Positions 43,616 to 51,704 of a stretch of DNA of 64,000 nucleotides are shown piece by piece. Where the stretch lies: positions 558,001-622,000 of the forward strand of contig OZ244919.1 of the NCBI GenBank assembly GCA_965221845.1, given 5' to 3'. This stretch comes from JAJEFO01 sp965221845 (GTDB lineage Bacteria > Pseudomonadota > Alphaproteobacteria > Rhodobacterales > Rhodobacteraceae). Under the pieces are notes generated by a model. That model made no database searches and was not told the origin of the DNA. It saw nothing but the letters and a program-made list of their open reading frames with translations. The position numbers and the translations under genes were made by a program. Numbering within the stretch: the stretch's first letter is position 1; every line of letters begins with the position of its first letter.

Positions 43616-44362
43616 ATGAAGCCAGAACGCCCAGACCTGATCGACTATCTGACCGGAAAGCTCGCGGGCAGTCCCCATCCCGAAGGCATTTCGGTGCCCG
43701 AAGGCGGTGGCAAGTTCCACACGGATGGCACCGTGCAGCACTGGCCTGGCAACACGTTCATCTGCCACGTCGACCCCGCATCGCGCGCGCACACGGCGCT
43801 GCGCGCGATGCAGGAAGAGATAAAGATGAGCCGGTTCCAGCGATTCTACACCTTCTTGCCGCCGTCCAGCTTCCACATGACGATATTTCAAGGCCTGTCG
43901 CCGACGACCGAGATGCACGGCGCCATGCCCAGGGAATTGCGCGACGCGCCGCGCGACGACCGGACCCGCATTCTCCTCGACCGTGCCAGCGCCCTTGATC
44001 TGCCTGCCCGCCATCGGGCCCGGATGGTCGATCTCTTCGCCGGAAAGAGCGTGACCATGACCGGCGCGGACGAGGCTGAAGAGGATGCGTTGCGCAAGAC
44101 ACGTTGCAAGCTGTCGAAGGCGACCGGAATCGAGGTGCGGGATTTTGATGCCTACGTCTTTCACATCACGCTCGCGTATCTCGTCGAATGGATGACGCAG
44201 GATGCGGCGGAGGGGATTGCCGAATTCAGCAGGGACCTGACCGAACGATTTCGCGATGAGGTCGGAACGATTTCGTTCGGGCAGGTCGAACTTTGCAACT
44301 TTGACACGATGCACGCGTTCGACCGGGTTGCGTTCCTCGGATCCCGCCAAGCCGATGCGTAG
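43616..44362 (+). CDS. 2H-phosphoesterase superfamily protein (DUF1868-like)
   Basis: This 248-residue soluble protein has the two HxT motifs of 2H phosphoesterases: SFHMTIFQG (His87, Thr89) and VFHITLAYL (His183, Thr185). Enzymes of this superfamily open cyclic phosphates or cleave phosphodiesters. GGGKFHTDGTVQHWPGNTFICHVD at residues 31-53 is typical of the DUF1868 branch, whose substrate is not known. It has no signal peptide and is therefore cytosolic. It follows the Ugp-like ATPase by 22 bases and overlaps the phosphatase gene, which suggests it acts on the imported compound. Confidence 0.8.
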   Translation: MKPERPDLIDYLTGKLAGSPHPEGISVPEGGGKFHTDGTVQHWPGNTFICHVDPASRAHTALRAMQEEIKMSRFQRFYTFLPPSSFHMTIFQGLSPTTEMHGAMPRELRDAPRDDRTRILLDRASALDLPARHRARMVDLFAGKSVTMTGADEAEEDALRKTRCKLSKATGIEVRDFDAYVFHITLAYLVEWMTQDAAEGIAEFSRDLTERFRDEVGTISFGQVELCNFDTMHAFDRVAFLGSRQADA

Positions 44363-45206
44363 AGGTCACTCGCCATCGCCCGTCACTGAGGACCATGCCG
44401 CCGCGCTGGTAGCGCTCGTCCGCGACACCGCGCGCACCGAGATCCTGCCCCGCTTCCGCTCCCTGGCCGCAAGCGAAATCGAGGGCAAGTCAAATGCAAG
44501 CGATCTGGTCACCGTGGCGGACAGGGCAGCCGAAGACCGCATCGCCAACGGGGTCTCAAAGCTCTTCCCGAGCGCGCTGATCGTCGGGGAAGAAGCTGTT
44601 GCCATGAACCCGACGCTTCTGGGCCGCATGACCGACAGCGAGATCGCGGTGATCGTCGATCCAATCGACGGGACATGGAACTATGCCAAGGGCCTGCCGC
44701 TGTTCGGAGTGATGGTGGCCATAGCGGTCGACGGCAAGACGGTCTTCGGCCTTCTCTATGATCCCATGTCCGACGGCTGGGTCATGGCGCACGCAGGTCA
44801 TGGCGCCTTTCGCCATTCCGCCGCCGGAAGGACCGTGAGAATTTCGTCGACCGCGCGGGACGATCCATCGACGGGTTTCGTCCCGCTGTTCCTTTACCCG
44901 AAGGAAGCGCAGCGCTGGCTTGCTCCTCGACTTGTCGCGTTCGACCGCGTCATGTCGTTTCGCTGCTCATGCCACGAGTACTGGCTCCTGGCGGAGGGTG
45001 CCGTCGATTTCATGATCTCTGGGCTGTTGAAGCCGTGGGACCACGCCGCCGGCGAACTGGTCAGCCGGGAAGCCGGTCTGCATGCCGCGATGCTCGATGA
45101 TGGCGCGCCCTACTCCATCTTCCGGTCGCAAGGAGAATTGCTTGTCGCACGCACGAAGCAGAGTTGGGAAGTGCTTCGGGACACCTTTCTCGAAGACAAT
45201 CCCTAG
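44355..45206 (+). CDS. inositol-monophosphatase-family phosphatase
   Basis: This 283-residue phosphatase has the metal-binding motifs of the IMPase family: VGEEAV (residues 77-82), VDPIDGTWNYAKG (101-113) and a later WDHAAGELVSREAG near 240. Members dephosphorylate inositol, glycerol, histidinol or sugar phosphates. Its start overlaps the end of the 2H-phosphoesterase gene, so the two are coupled. A plausible pathway is diester opening by the 2H enzyme and monoester cleavage here. The 150 bases after the stop contain no gene I recognise. Confidence 0.88.
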   Translation: MRRGHSPSPVTEDHAAALVALVRDTARTEILPRFRSLAASEIEGKSNASDLVTVADRAAEDRIANGVSKLFPSALIVGEEAVAMNPTLLGRMTDSEIAVIVDPIDGTWNYAKGLPLFGVMVAIAVDGKTVFGLLYDPMSDGWVMAHAGHGAFRHSAAGRTVRISSTARDDPSTGFVPLFLYPKEAQRWLAPRLVAFDRVMSFRCSCHEYWLLAEGAVDFMISGLLKPWDHAAGELVSREAGLHAAMLDDGAPYSIFRSQGELLVARTKQSWEVLRDTFLEDNP

Positions 45207-45359
45207 AATGCGGCTCAAGCAATTCAATGCGGAACTGAAAATGACTTTCTGTTACATGCCCCACGAACGGATGTGCAAATCTCTTGCGGCAAACGGATTT
45301 TTGACGCCTGTGCGAACTGTGGCCGTTCCCAAGCGCAAACCAGAAACCGGCGTGCCCGA

Positions 45360-47024
45360 ATGATCGCCCTTGCCGCACATCTCGCCGCCGCCGTCGCGCT
45401 CCTGCTGTGGTCGGTTCGCCTGATCCGCACGGGCGTCGAACGCGGCTTCCTGCCCGACCTGAAGCGTCACATGAAGGATCGCGCCGACAACAGGCTGTCC
45501 GCCGCGGCAAGCGGCAGCCTTGCGGCAATGCTGATGCAAAGCTCGACCGCCGTTGCCCTGATCGGCGCAGGCTTCGCGGTCTCTGGCATGCTGGCGCCCC
45601 ATGCCGCGCTGGCGCTCCTTCTCGGCGCAGACCTTGGCTCCGCCATCGTGGCACAGGTCCTGCTTCTTCCGGTACAGGCGCTGATCCCCTTTGCGCTGAT
45701 GTTCGGCGTCGCGATCTTCTTCAATGCGCGCAGCCGCAAGTCCAAGCAGGTCGGGCGCATGGTGATCGGCTTCGCGCTGGTCCTGGTCTCGCTTGGCATG
45801 ATCCGGGATGCGGCGGCGCCCATTGGCGGCAGCCCCGTTGTCCAGAGCATCGCGGCCTATTTCCAGGGCGACCTTGTCAGCGCGTTCGCCATCGGTGCGC
45901 TCATCGCCTGGGCAATGCACTCCAGCCTTGCCGCAGTGCTGACCTTTGCCGCTTTCGCCACGACCGGACTGACCGCCGCGCCGGTGGCCGCCGCGCTGGT
46001 GATCGGCGCGAACTTCGGCGCCGGGCTCATCCCTGTCGCGCTCCTTTGGTCGAGCGAGCGTCCGGCCCAGCTCGTGGTCATCGGCAACCTTGTCGCGCGT
46101 GGCGGCATGGCGATCCTCTTTCTTGCACTTCTCGTGGGCGGCATCTTTGATCTCGCGCTTCTCGGCGCAGAATCGGGCCAGCAGGCCGTCAGGCTTCACA
46201 TCTTGGTGAACGCCGCCCTGCTCTCGGTGGCCCTGCCCCTTTCCGGGAAGCTTGTCCGCATTGCGGACGCGGCACTGCCCAGGCATGCCGAGCGCGCGGT
46301 TGCGACCGTCTCGGCCCTCGACCCGGATGCGCTCGACCACGCGCCCCTGGCGCTCGCCTGCGCCCAGCGCGAACTCCTGCGCATGGCGGAGACCGTGCAG
46401 GCCATCCTGGTCCCGGTCATGCAGCTCTTCCGGGGCTGGGATCCGGACATCGCGCGCGTGATCGGGATTCGCGAGGACGACATTGACCGGATGCATTTCG
46501 AGACGAAGATCTACATCTCGCGACTGCGCGAAAACGGCATTCCTCCTGCACTGGACAAGAAGACGCTGGAAATCGCCGCAGTGGCCAACAGTCTTGAGGA
46601 GGCCGGCGACCGGATCGCGGTTGACCTCGTTGCACTGGCAAAGAAGATGCAGGACAAGGCGATCAGGTTTTCCGACCAGGGCATCTCGGATCTCGATCAC
46701 TTCCACGACCAGGTCGTCACCAACGGTCAACTGGCCCTCAGGGTGCTGACGACGGGCGACGCGGAGGCCGCGCGCCAGCTCGTCGCCGAAAAGGACCGGA
46801 TCCGGATCGAGGAGCAGAAGCTTCAGGAAAGGCATCTGAGGCGTCTCCAGGAAGGCGCGGCCGCCAGCCTCGAGACCACGAACATCCATCAGGACACGCT
46901 GCGCCTCCTGAAGCAGATAAACGCCGCGCTTTCCTACGTGGCCTACCCGATCGCGGAGGAGACCGGCGACCTTCTGGGCAGCCGCCTTGCCTCGCTCCTC
47001 CGAAGCGGCGGAGACGCGGCATGA
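45360..47024 (+). CDS. Na/Pi cotransporter with PhoU-like domain
   Basis: This 554-residue protein has two Na/Pi repeats with the glutamine-serine motifs MLMQSSTAVALIGAGFAVSG (near residue 60) and AMHSSLAAVLTFAAFATTG (second repeat, where QSS has become HSS), about eight membrane helices, and a cytosolic PhoU-like helical domain from about residue 320 (LEIAAVANSLEEAGDRIAVDL). Bacterial NptA/YjbB relatives move phosphate across the inner membrane, and YjbB exports it. Downstream of a phosphatase, removal of released phosphate is a sensible job. No strong ribosome site is visible before the ATG. Confidence 0.85.
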   Translation: MIALAAHLAAAVALLLWSVRLIRTGVERGFLPDLKRHMKDRADNRLSAAASGSLAAMLMQSSTAVALIGAGFAVSGMLAPHAALALLLGADLGSAIVAQVLLLPVQALIPFALMFGVAIFFNARSRKSKQVGRMVIGFALVLVSLGMIRDAAAPIGGSPVVQSIAAYFQGDLVSAFAIGALIAWAMHSSLAAVLTFAAFATTGLTAAPVAAALVIGANFGAGLIPVALLWSSERPAQLVVIGNLVARGGMAILFLALLVGGIFDLALLGAESGQQAVRLHILVNAALLSVALPLSGKLVRIADAALPRHAERAVATVSALDPDALDHAPLALACAQRELLRMAETVQAILVPVMQLFRGWDPDIARVIGIREDDIDRMHFETKIYISRLRENGIPPALDKKTLEIAAVANSLEEAGDRIAVDLVALAKKMQDKAIRFSDQGISDLDHFHDQVVTNGQLALRVLTTGDAEAARQLVAEKDRIRIEEQKLQERHLRRLQEGAAASLETTNIHQDTLRLLKQINAALSYVAYPIAEETGDLLGSRLASLLRSGGDAA

Positions 47025-47192
47025 ACGCGCACGACGTCGCCAGACGACGGGTGCCGCACTTTCTTTCCCTTGGGCCAATGCCGATCTGCCGCGCCGGAAC
47101 TGCCGGGGCTTTACGGCCCTCGTCCTCAGCCTGGAGCAGATCGAGCGGTAACACGCCAGCCAGGCACCCCACTCCGTCGCCAGAGCCCCCCT
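47021..47192 (+). pseudogene. 5' stub of a gene cut by the duplication junction
   Basis: An ATG overlaps the Na/Pi transporter stop (ATGA), as for a further gene of the operon. After about a dozen plausible codons (MNAHDVARRRVPH) the frame loses protein-like character, and at 47193 the sequence changes to the copied dctQ-dctM segment. By chance the frame stays open into dctM. I infer that the original downstream gene was lost when the duplication inserted. Confidence 0.4.
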
Positions 47193-47290
47193 CGCGCCGC
47201 CGTCACGGGCAAGGCCGTCGCGGTGCCGCTCGTCCCGGACGCGGCGCAGCAGGCGGCCATGGGGGCCGGCCGGCTCGCGGGCGACCGCTG

Positions 47291-48691
47291 ATGGAGCCGA
47301 TCGAGATCGGGATCTGGACGACCGGCGGCATGCTCGCGCTCGTGCTTCTGGGCATGCGCGTGGCCTTCGCGGCGGGGCTGGCGGGGCTGGCGGGGCTGAT
47401 CTGGATCTTCTGGGCGAAGAAGGGCTATGCGCCGGACGACTTCGGCTGGGCTCTTTCGGTGGCCGTCAAGACGGCAGGCCAGGTGCCCCATTCGAAAGTG
47501 TCCTCCCAGGCGCTGTCATTGATCCCGACGTTCATACTGATCGGGTACCTGGCCTATTACGCAGGCCTGACGCGCGCGCTGTTCGAGGCGGCAAAGCGGT
47601 GGCTTGCCTGGGTTCCAGGCGGGCTGGCGGTCTCGACGGTCTTCGCGACCGCAGGATTCGCCGCCGTCTCGGGCGCCTCCGTCGCGACGGCGGCCGTCTT
47701 TGCCCGGATCGCGATTCCCGAGATGCTGAAGATCGGGTACAGGAAGGAGTTCGCCGCCGGCGTCGTTGCCGCCGGCGGAACGCTGGCCTCGCTGATCCCG
47801 CCGTCCGCCATCCTCGTGATCTACGCCATCATCGTGGAACAGGATGTCGGGAAGCTCCTGCTTGCCGGCTTCGTTCCCGGCGCGTTTTCCGCGCTGATCT
47901 ACGCGATGCTCATCGTCGGGATGGCGCTCGTGATCCCGAACTTCGGGCCGCGCGTCACCGGCTTCTCCTGGCGCGAGCGCCTTGTCTCGCTTCCGCCGGC
48001 CCTGCCGATCGTCATCGTCGTCGTGACCATAATCTGCTTCGTCTACAACCCGTTCGGGGGAGACGCATGGGGCACGCCCGCCGAAGGCGGGGCCATCGGG
48101 GCCTCTGTCGTGTTCCTCGTTGCGGTCTTCCGGGGCATGCGTTGGCCGGAGTTCCGCGACGCGCTTCTGGAAACCGCGAAGCTGTCGGTGATGATCTTCT
48201 CGATCATCTGGGGCGTGCTGATCTACGTGCGCTTCCTGGGGTTCGCCGACCTGCCCGGCGCGTTCGCCGACTGGATCACCTCGCTCACGTACTCGCCGTG
48301 GCTGATCCTCGCCTGCATCCTGCTGGCCTACGCCGTCCTGGGCATGTTCATGGACGCGATCGGGATGCTCCTGCTCACGCTGCCCGTGGTCTATCCGGCG
48401 GTGATGGCGCTGAACGGGGGAGAGACCGTCCCCGCCGCCGAGAGCGCCTTCGGCATGTCGGGGCCCATGTGCGCGATCTGGTTCGGGATCCTGGTCGTGA
48501 AAATGGCGGAGTTCTGCCTGATCACGCCCCCGATCGGCCTCAACTGCTTCGTCGTGGCGGGCGTCCGGGACGACATCGCCGTCCAGGACGTGTTCCGGGG
48601 CGTGACGCCCTTCTTCGCGACGGACGCGGTCACGATCGCCCTGCTCGTCGCGTTTCCGCAGATCGTGCTGTGGCTTCCGAGCCTCGCATAG
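47291..48691 (+). CDS. dctM: TRAP transporter large permease (DctM), copy 2, orphan
   Basis: This translation (466 residues) is identical to the DctM at 20474-21874. Here no dctP and only the last codons of dctQ precede it, so it lacks partners unless it borrows the products of the first locus. It lies about 270 bases after the Na/Pi transporter on the same strand and could be read from that promoter. The start overlaps the remnant dctQ stop exactly as in copy 1. Confidence 0.85.
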   Translation: MEPIEIGIWTTGGMLALVLLGMRVAFAAGLAGLAGLIWIFWAKKGYAPDDFGWALSVAVKTAGQVPHSKVSSQALSLIPTFILIGYLAYYAGLTRALFEAAKRWLAWVPGGLAVSTVFATAGFAAVSGASVATAAVFARIAIPEMLKIGYRKEFAAGVVAAGGTLASLIPPSAILVIYAIIVEQDVGKLLLAGFVPGAFSALIYAMLIVGMALVIPNFGPRVTGFSWRERLVSLPPALPIVIVVVTIICFVYNPFGGDAWGTPAEGGAIGASVVFLVAVFRGMRWPEFRDALLETAKLSVMIFSIIWGVLIYVRFLGFADLPGAFADWITSLTYSPWLILACILLAYAVLGMFMDAIGMLLLTLPVVYPAVMALNGGETVPAAESAFGMSGPMCAIWFGILVVKMAEFCLITPPIGLNCFVVAGVRDDIAVQDVFRGVTPFFATDAVTIALLVAFPQIVLWLPSLA

Positions 48692-48717
48692 GCGTCCGGA
48701 GACGGCGGCCTTGCCGG

Positions 48718-49203
48718 TCAGCGCGCCCGGCGCAGGACGTCACGGAACCACCACGCGCACCCCAGCGCCGCAAGTGCCAGGCACACGGCGAACCCGGCCA
48801 CCGGCGTCTCGGGAAACAGGATGCGGCTCATGAGCCGGCCGGGAAACAGCGTGAACGCGCCTGTCAGCATCAGCGCGCACGCGTAGAGCGCCTGCATGCG
48901 GCGCCGATGCGCCGCGATCCTGCCCGCGCGCGCGTCGCGCAGCCCCAGCCACAGCTGCCACAGCGTCAGGAGGCTCAGCAGGTGGATCGGACTGAAACGA
49001 CCCGCCATGCGGATGCTGTCGATGAACAGTCCGGTCGCTGCAAGCGCGGTCATGGCCAGGATCCAGGCATAGCCCGCCCGCCTGTGCCAGCGATCGCGGC
49101 TGCGGCGCCCGAGGGCAGCGGGCCCGAGCACGATCGACAGCGCGGCAGCCACGACATGCAGCTGGATCAGCGGCCCGGCGGCCAGGAAAGGCTGAAGCGA
49201 CAT
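48718..49203 (-). CDS. DUF2306 membrane protein, copy 2
   Basis: This 161-residue membrane protein is identical to that at 21901-22386, including the GGAGG ribosome site before its start. Upstream DNA within the duplicated segment (to 49579) is the same, so any promoter lying within about 375 bases was copied too. The function is unknown, as for copy 1. Confidence 0.72.
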   Translation of the reverse strand: MSLQPFLAAGPLIQLHVVAAALSIVLGPAALGRRSRDRWHRRAGYAWILAMTALAATGLFIDSIRMAGRFSPIHLLSLLTLWQLWLGLRDARAGRIAAHRRRMQALYACALMLTGAFTLFPGRLMSRILFPETPVAGFAVCLALAALGCAWWFRDVLRRAR

Positions 49204-49580
49204 GTCAGCCTCCGGTCCCTGCCTGCCGGCGCCCTGCCCCGGACGGCGGACCGTGCCACATGCGAGGCCCGCTTCGTGCAAGACAGCGCCGGTCCGCGGC
49301 CGACGGCCTTGCGCAGTTCGCGCCTCGCGCGCCGCCTGCGCGCGCTGCAGGCCGCGGTCCCCGGAGCCGGGCCGATCCCGGGCATTGCCGGGTCGGCCCG
49401 GACGGCGTCGGCGGATCCGGGCTTGCCGCATCATGCAGGCAATCAGCGTGCGCAGCAGATCCCGGGCGGACCGGGCTGACGCGGATGCCGTCCCTCGCCG
49501 CGCCGACGGCCCGCGCCCTCGCCAGCGCGTGAATCCGGCCCTTGCCGGCGGCACGGGCCAAGACCCCGCTCCGGCGCGCA

Positions 49581-49700
49581 CCCCAATGGCATTCGGACAA
49601 GCTTTTCTGTCGTTCGGACAGGAAGGCCCCCGCGCTTCGGGCGTCTGCCGGAAGCCCGGGGCCTTTTTCCGTGGCCTTTCCTGATGTCAGGCGGCTTGCC
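49581..49700 (-). repeat. dispersed repeat, copy B
   Basis: The reverse complement of these 120 bases aligns end to end with 8861-8980. It starts one base beyond the right breakpoint of the duplication, so its end (CCCCAATGGCATTCGGACAA) probably marks the recombination or insertion point. TTCGGACA occurs twice, 20-odd bases apart, as in copy A. Confidence 0.6.
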
Positions 49701-49849
49701 GGTTCTGCCACCTGTTCCTTGGCTGCATGGACCGGCGCGGGCAGCTGCGCCCCGGCCTTTCGCGCTGCAGGCAGCGGGACAGGCCGGTCATGATCCGCGT
49801 GACGGACTGCCTGACGGTGTCGGCCTGTCTCATGAAAAGGGCCTCGATC

Positions 49850-49921
49850 TCCTTGCCGACGAGGTGCAGGCCGTTCCGGGGCTCGAGGACGGCAAGACGG
49901 GTCCGAGAACCGTGCATCTGA
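49850..49921 (+). pseudogene. tyrosine recombinase remnant, part left of the IS
   Basis: The end of this stretch encodes LEDGKTGPRTVHL, the strand region of a phage-type integrase that precedes the LSxEAREIVER helix. The reading frame runs directly into the IS element at 49922 and resumes on its far side at 50882. Sequence further left is too decayed to follow. Confidence 0.55.
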
Positions 49922-50881
49922 GAGCTTGAATCATAATTAAATAATATCAATATGTTAAGAGATTCCAGCCGCCTGGCCCCGCGCCACCCGCCGCATCAGG
50001 AACCGGCACGCCGCGAGCTGCGCCCAGGCCAGCGAACTCTCCAGCGTCCGCTCGAAGTCCTTCGCCAGACGCCGGCACCGCGACATCCACGCGAAGGTCC
50101 GCTCCACCACCCAGCGGCGGTACAGGACCGTGAAGCCCCTTGTTTCCCTGGGCCGCTGGACGATCTCGACGATCGACCCCAGGCCGTGCTCCGCCAGCGC
50201 GGCCTCGAGCTTCGGACCCGCGTAGCCGCCGTCCGCCCACAGCTTCGTCACCTGCGGCGCCTTCTCCAGCATCGCCAGGATGACGGCCGGCGCCCCGTCC
50301 CGGTCCTGCACGTCCGCCCCCGTAGCACCCGGAGCGCGATCGGGAACCCCTCGACGTCCACCGTCAGGTGCCGCTTGCGCCCCTTGACCTTCTTGCCCGC
50401 GTCGCAACCCGCCGGCCCGCCCGCCTCCGTCGTCTTCACCGACTGGCTGTCGATCGCGGCCGCCGTCGGCTGCGCCTCGCGCCCCGCCTGCGCGCGGCCC
50501 AGCGTGCGCAGCACGTCCGGCATCCGTTCCAGGACGCCGTTGTCGCGCCACGCGCAGGAGTGGTTCTGGACGGTCGCAGAGGGCGGAAAGCACTTGGGAA
50601 TCGCCCGCCACTGGCATCCCGTGGCCAGCATGTACTGGATCGCGTCGGACGTCTCGCGCAGGTCGGTCGTCCGGCGGCGGCCAGGCTTCGCCGGGGCCGG
50701 AAGCAGCGGCTCGACCAGAAGCCATTCCTCGTCGGTCAGGTCGGTTTCATGTCGCTCCGACTTGCGGTCATGCTCTTCGCGGGTGGTCTCGTCCCAGGCC
50801 ATTGTGTCCTCCTTGTCTGGGTGGAAACTGACAGGGAAATGCCACATCTGGGGGAGGCCATCCACATTTTAGGTCAAGCTC
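49922..50881 (-). mobile_element. IS5-family insertion sequence, 960 bp, with TGA target duplication
   Basis: Short terminal inverted repeats GAGCTTGA (49922-49929) and TCAAGCTC (50874-50881) bound the element. TGA occurs on both outer sides (49919-49921 and 50882-50884), the TNA-type 3-bp duplication of IS5 relatives. Removing the IS and one TGA restores an uninterrupted integrase frame, which confirms the boundaries. The transposase lies on the minus strand. Confidence 0.85.
49955..50802 (-). pseudogene. IS5-family transposase in two overlapping frames
   Basis: The N-terminal frame (from 50802, ATG behind AAGGAGG) reads TDLTDEEWLLVEPLLPAPAKPGRRRTT, the IS5 opening, through AIDSQSVKTTEAGG and KKVKGRKRHLTVDVEGFPIALRV. 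The C-terminal frame then continues GADVQDRDGAPAVILAML, LWADGGYAG, and FTVLYRRWVVERTFAWMSRCRRLAKDFE, to RRVARGQAAGIS. A -1 shift near 50325, beside a run of five G, joins them. This is either a one-base deletion that kills the gene or programmed frameshifting, which is known in the IS427 group of IS5. Apart from that shift it looks intact. Confidence 0.8.
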
Positions 50882-51010
50882 TGAGCGCCGAGGCCCGCGA
50901 AATCGTCGAGAGGCGGATGGAGGATCCCGGAGAGTTCCTGTTCCCCTCGCCGACGAACCCGGAGAGACCGCTCTCCGGCAACCTGCCCCTCTGGCACGAG
51001 ATCAGGCGAT
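50882..51010 (+). pseudogene. tyrosine recombinase remnant, part right of the IS
   Basis: In frame with the left part it encodes LSAEAREIVERRMEDPGEFLFPSPTNP and RPLSGNLPLWHEIRR, matching phage-type integrases up to the point where the RLHDLRHS active-site box should follow. Instead unrelated sequence follows, so the catalytic C-terminus is gone. 51011-51210 contains no gene I recognise. Confidence 0.65.
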
Positions 51011-51218
51011 TCTTCATCATGGACCTCCACGGCTTCAGGCTCGCAACGCAATGCCTCGGCCTCGAGGAATTCGTCAAGCGGCGGCATCGGAAGGCGGGCC
51101 AGGTCGTGCGCGGTCCGGAACCGCGTCTTCCAGCTTGGGCCGCTTCGCCTCGAAGCAAGATGGTGAAGCAAGGGGGCCACAGGTCCAGGGTCGATTGACC
51201 TGACAGGCCCGGAGGATG

Positions 51219-51247
51219 TTGTCATATATATGCAAGCTGTATATACA
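51219..51247 (+). promoter_or_regulatory. promoter and probable operator of the first brnTA pair
   Basis: TTGTCA (51219-51224) and TATACA (51242-51247) are spaced by 17 bases, a good sigma-70-type promoter about 100 bases before brnT. The palindrome TGTATATACA (51238-51247) covers the -10 box. The half-site GCTGTATAT also occurs at the second brnTA promoter (58423-58449), consistent with autorepression by the BrnA antitoxin. Confidence 0.6.
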
Positions 51248-51350
51248 TCAATTCGAGACGAAGCGTCCTGCTTCGTTTCAACGGGAAGATCCCTCAAGCA
51301 ACCATGGAGACAGACATGCAGGAAAGACACAAGCAGAGGAGCCAAAGGAC

Positions 51351-51704
51351 ATGGCGAACATGCGATTCGAGTGGGACAAGGCCAAGCGCGTATCAACGAT
51401 CGCGAAGCACGGTGTCGACTTTGAAGATGCAAAACTGATCTTCGACGGGCGGCCAGTGCTGCATGCACCTTCGGACCACGAAGGTGAGGACCGATGGATC
51501 GCGGTAGGCGATCTGAACGGTCTGCTCGTTTCGGTGGTCTTCACGCACCGGAGCGGGAGAATCCGGATCATCACTGCCCGCCGCGCAAGGAAAGACGAAA
51601 AGAGGCGTTACAATGACGCATTCAGCGGAGGAAACGACCCGCCTCAAGAGCGAGGGCAGGACGGACTGGGACCGGCTCCGTCGCGAGGAAGCGGCGGGTC
51701 TTGA
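51351..51704 (+). CDS. brnT: BrnT-family toxin
   Basis: This 117-residue protein begins MANMRFEWDKAKRVSTIAKHGVDFEDAKLIFDG and contains EDRWIAVGDLNGLLVSVVFTHRSGRIRIITARRARKDEKRRY, the BrnT RelE-like ribonuclease pattern. Usual BrnT is about 90 residues. Here the frame continues for some 25 more residues, overlapping the antitoxin gene by 92 bases. The start has AAAGGAC in front; a second ATG three codons later is also possible. BrnT cleaves RNA and slows growth when free; BrnA neutralises it. Confidence 0.83.
   Translation: MANMRFEWDKAKRVSTIAKHGVDFEDAKLIFDGRPVLHAPSDHEGEDRWIAVGDLNGLLVSVVFTHRSGRIRIITARRARKDEKRRYNDAFSGGNDPPQERGQDGLGPAPSRGSGGS

Larger units (their letters stand above)
47193..49579 (+). 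repeat. 2,387-bp direct duplication, copy 2
   Basis: This is the second copy of 20376-22762, in the same orientation and 26,817 bases away. It begins inside dctQ (last 32 or so codons) and ends inside the SDR pseudogene, so its ends do not correspond to gene or IS boundaries. At the right edge the dispersed repeat copy B begins immediately. The near-perfect identity implies a recent event, or an assembly artefact. Confidence 0.92.

Noticed and set aside
45209..45359. Small gene between the IMPase and the Na/Pi transporter
   Set aside because: A 30-50 codon frame is open but has no recognisable motif or ribosome site.
47021..48691. A 556-codon DctM with an N-terminal extension
   Set aside because: The extra 90 codons are a junction of a stub and out-of-frame dctQ sequence; the true start is the one conserved in copy 1.
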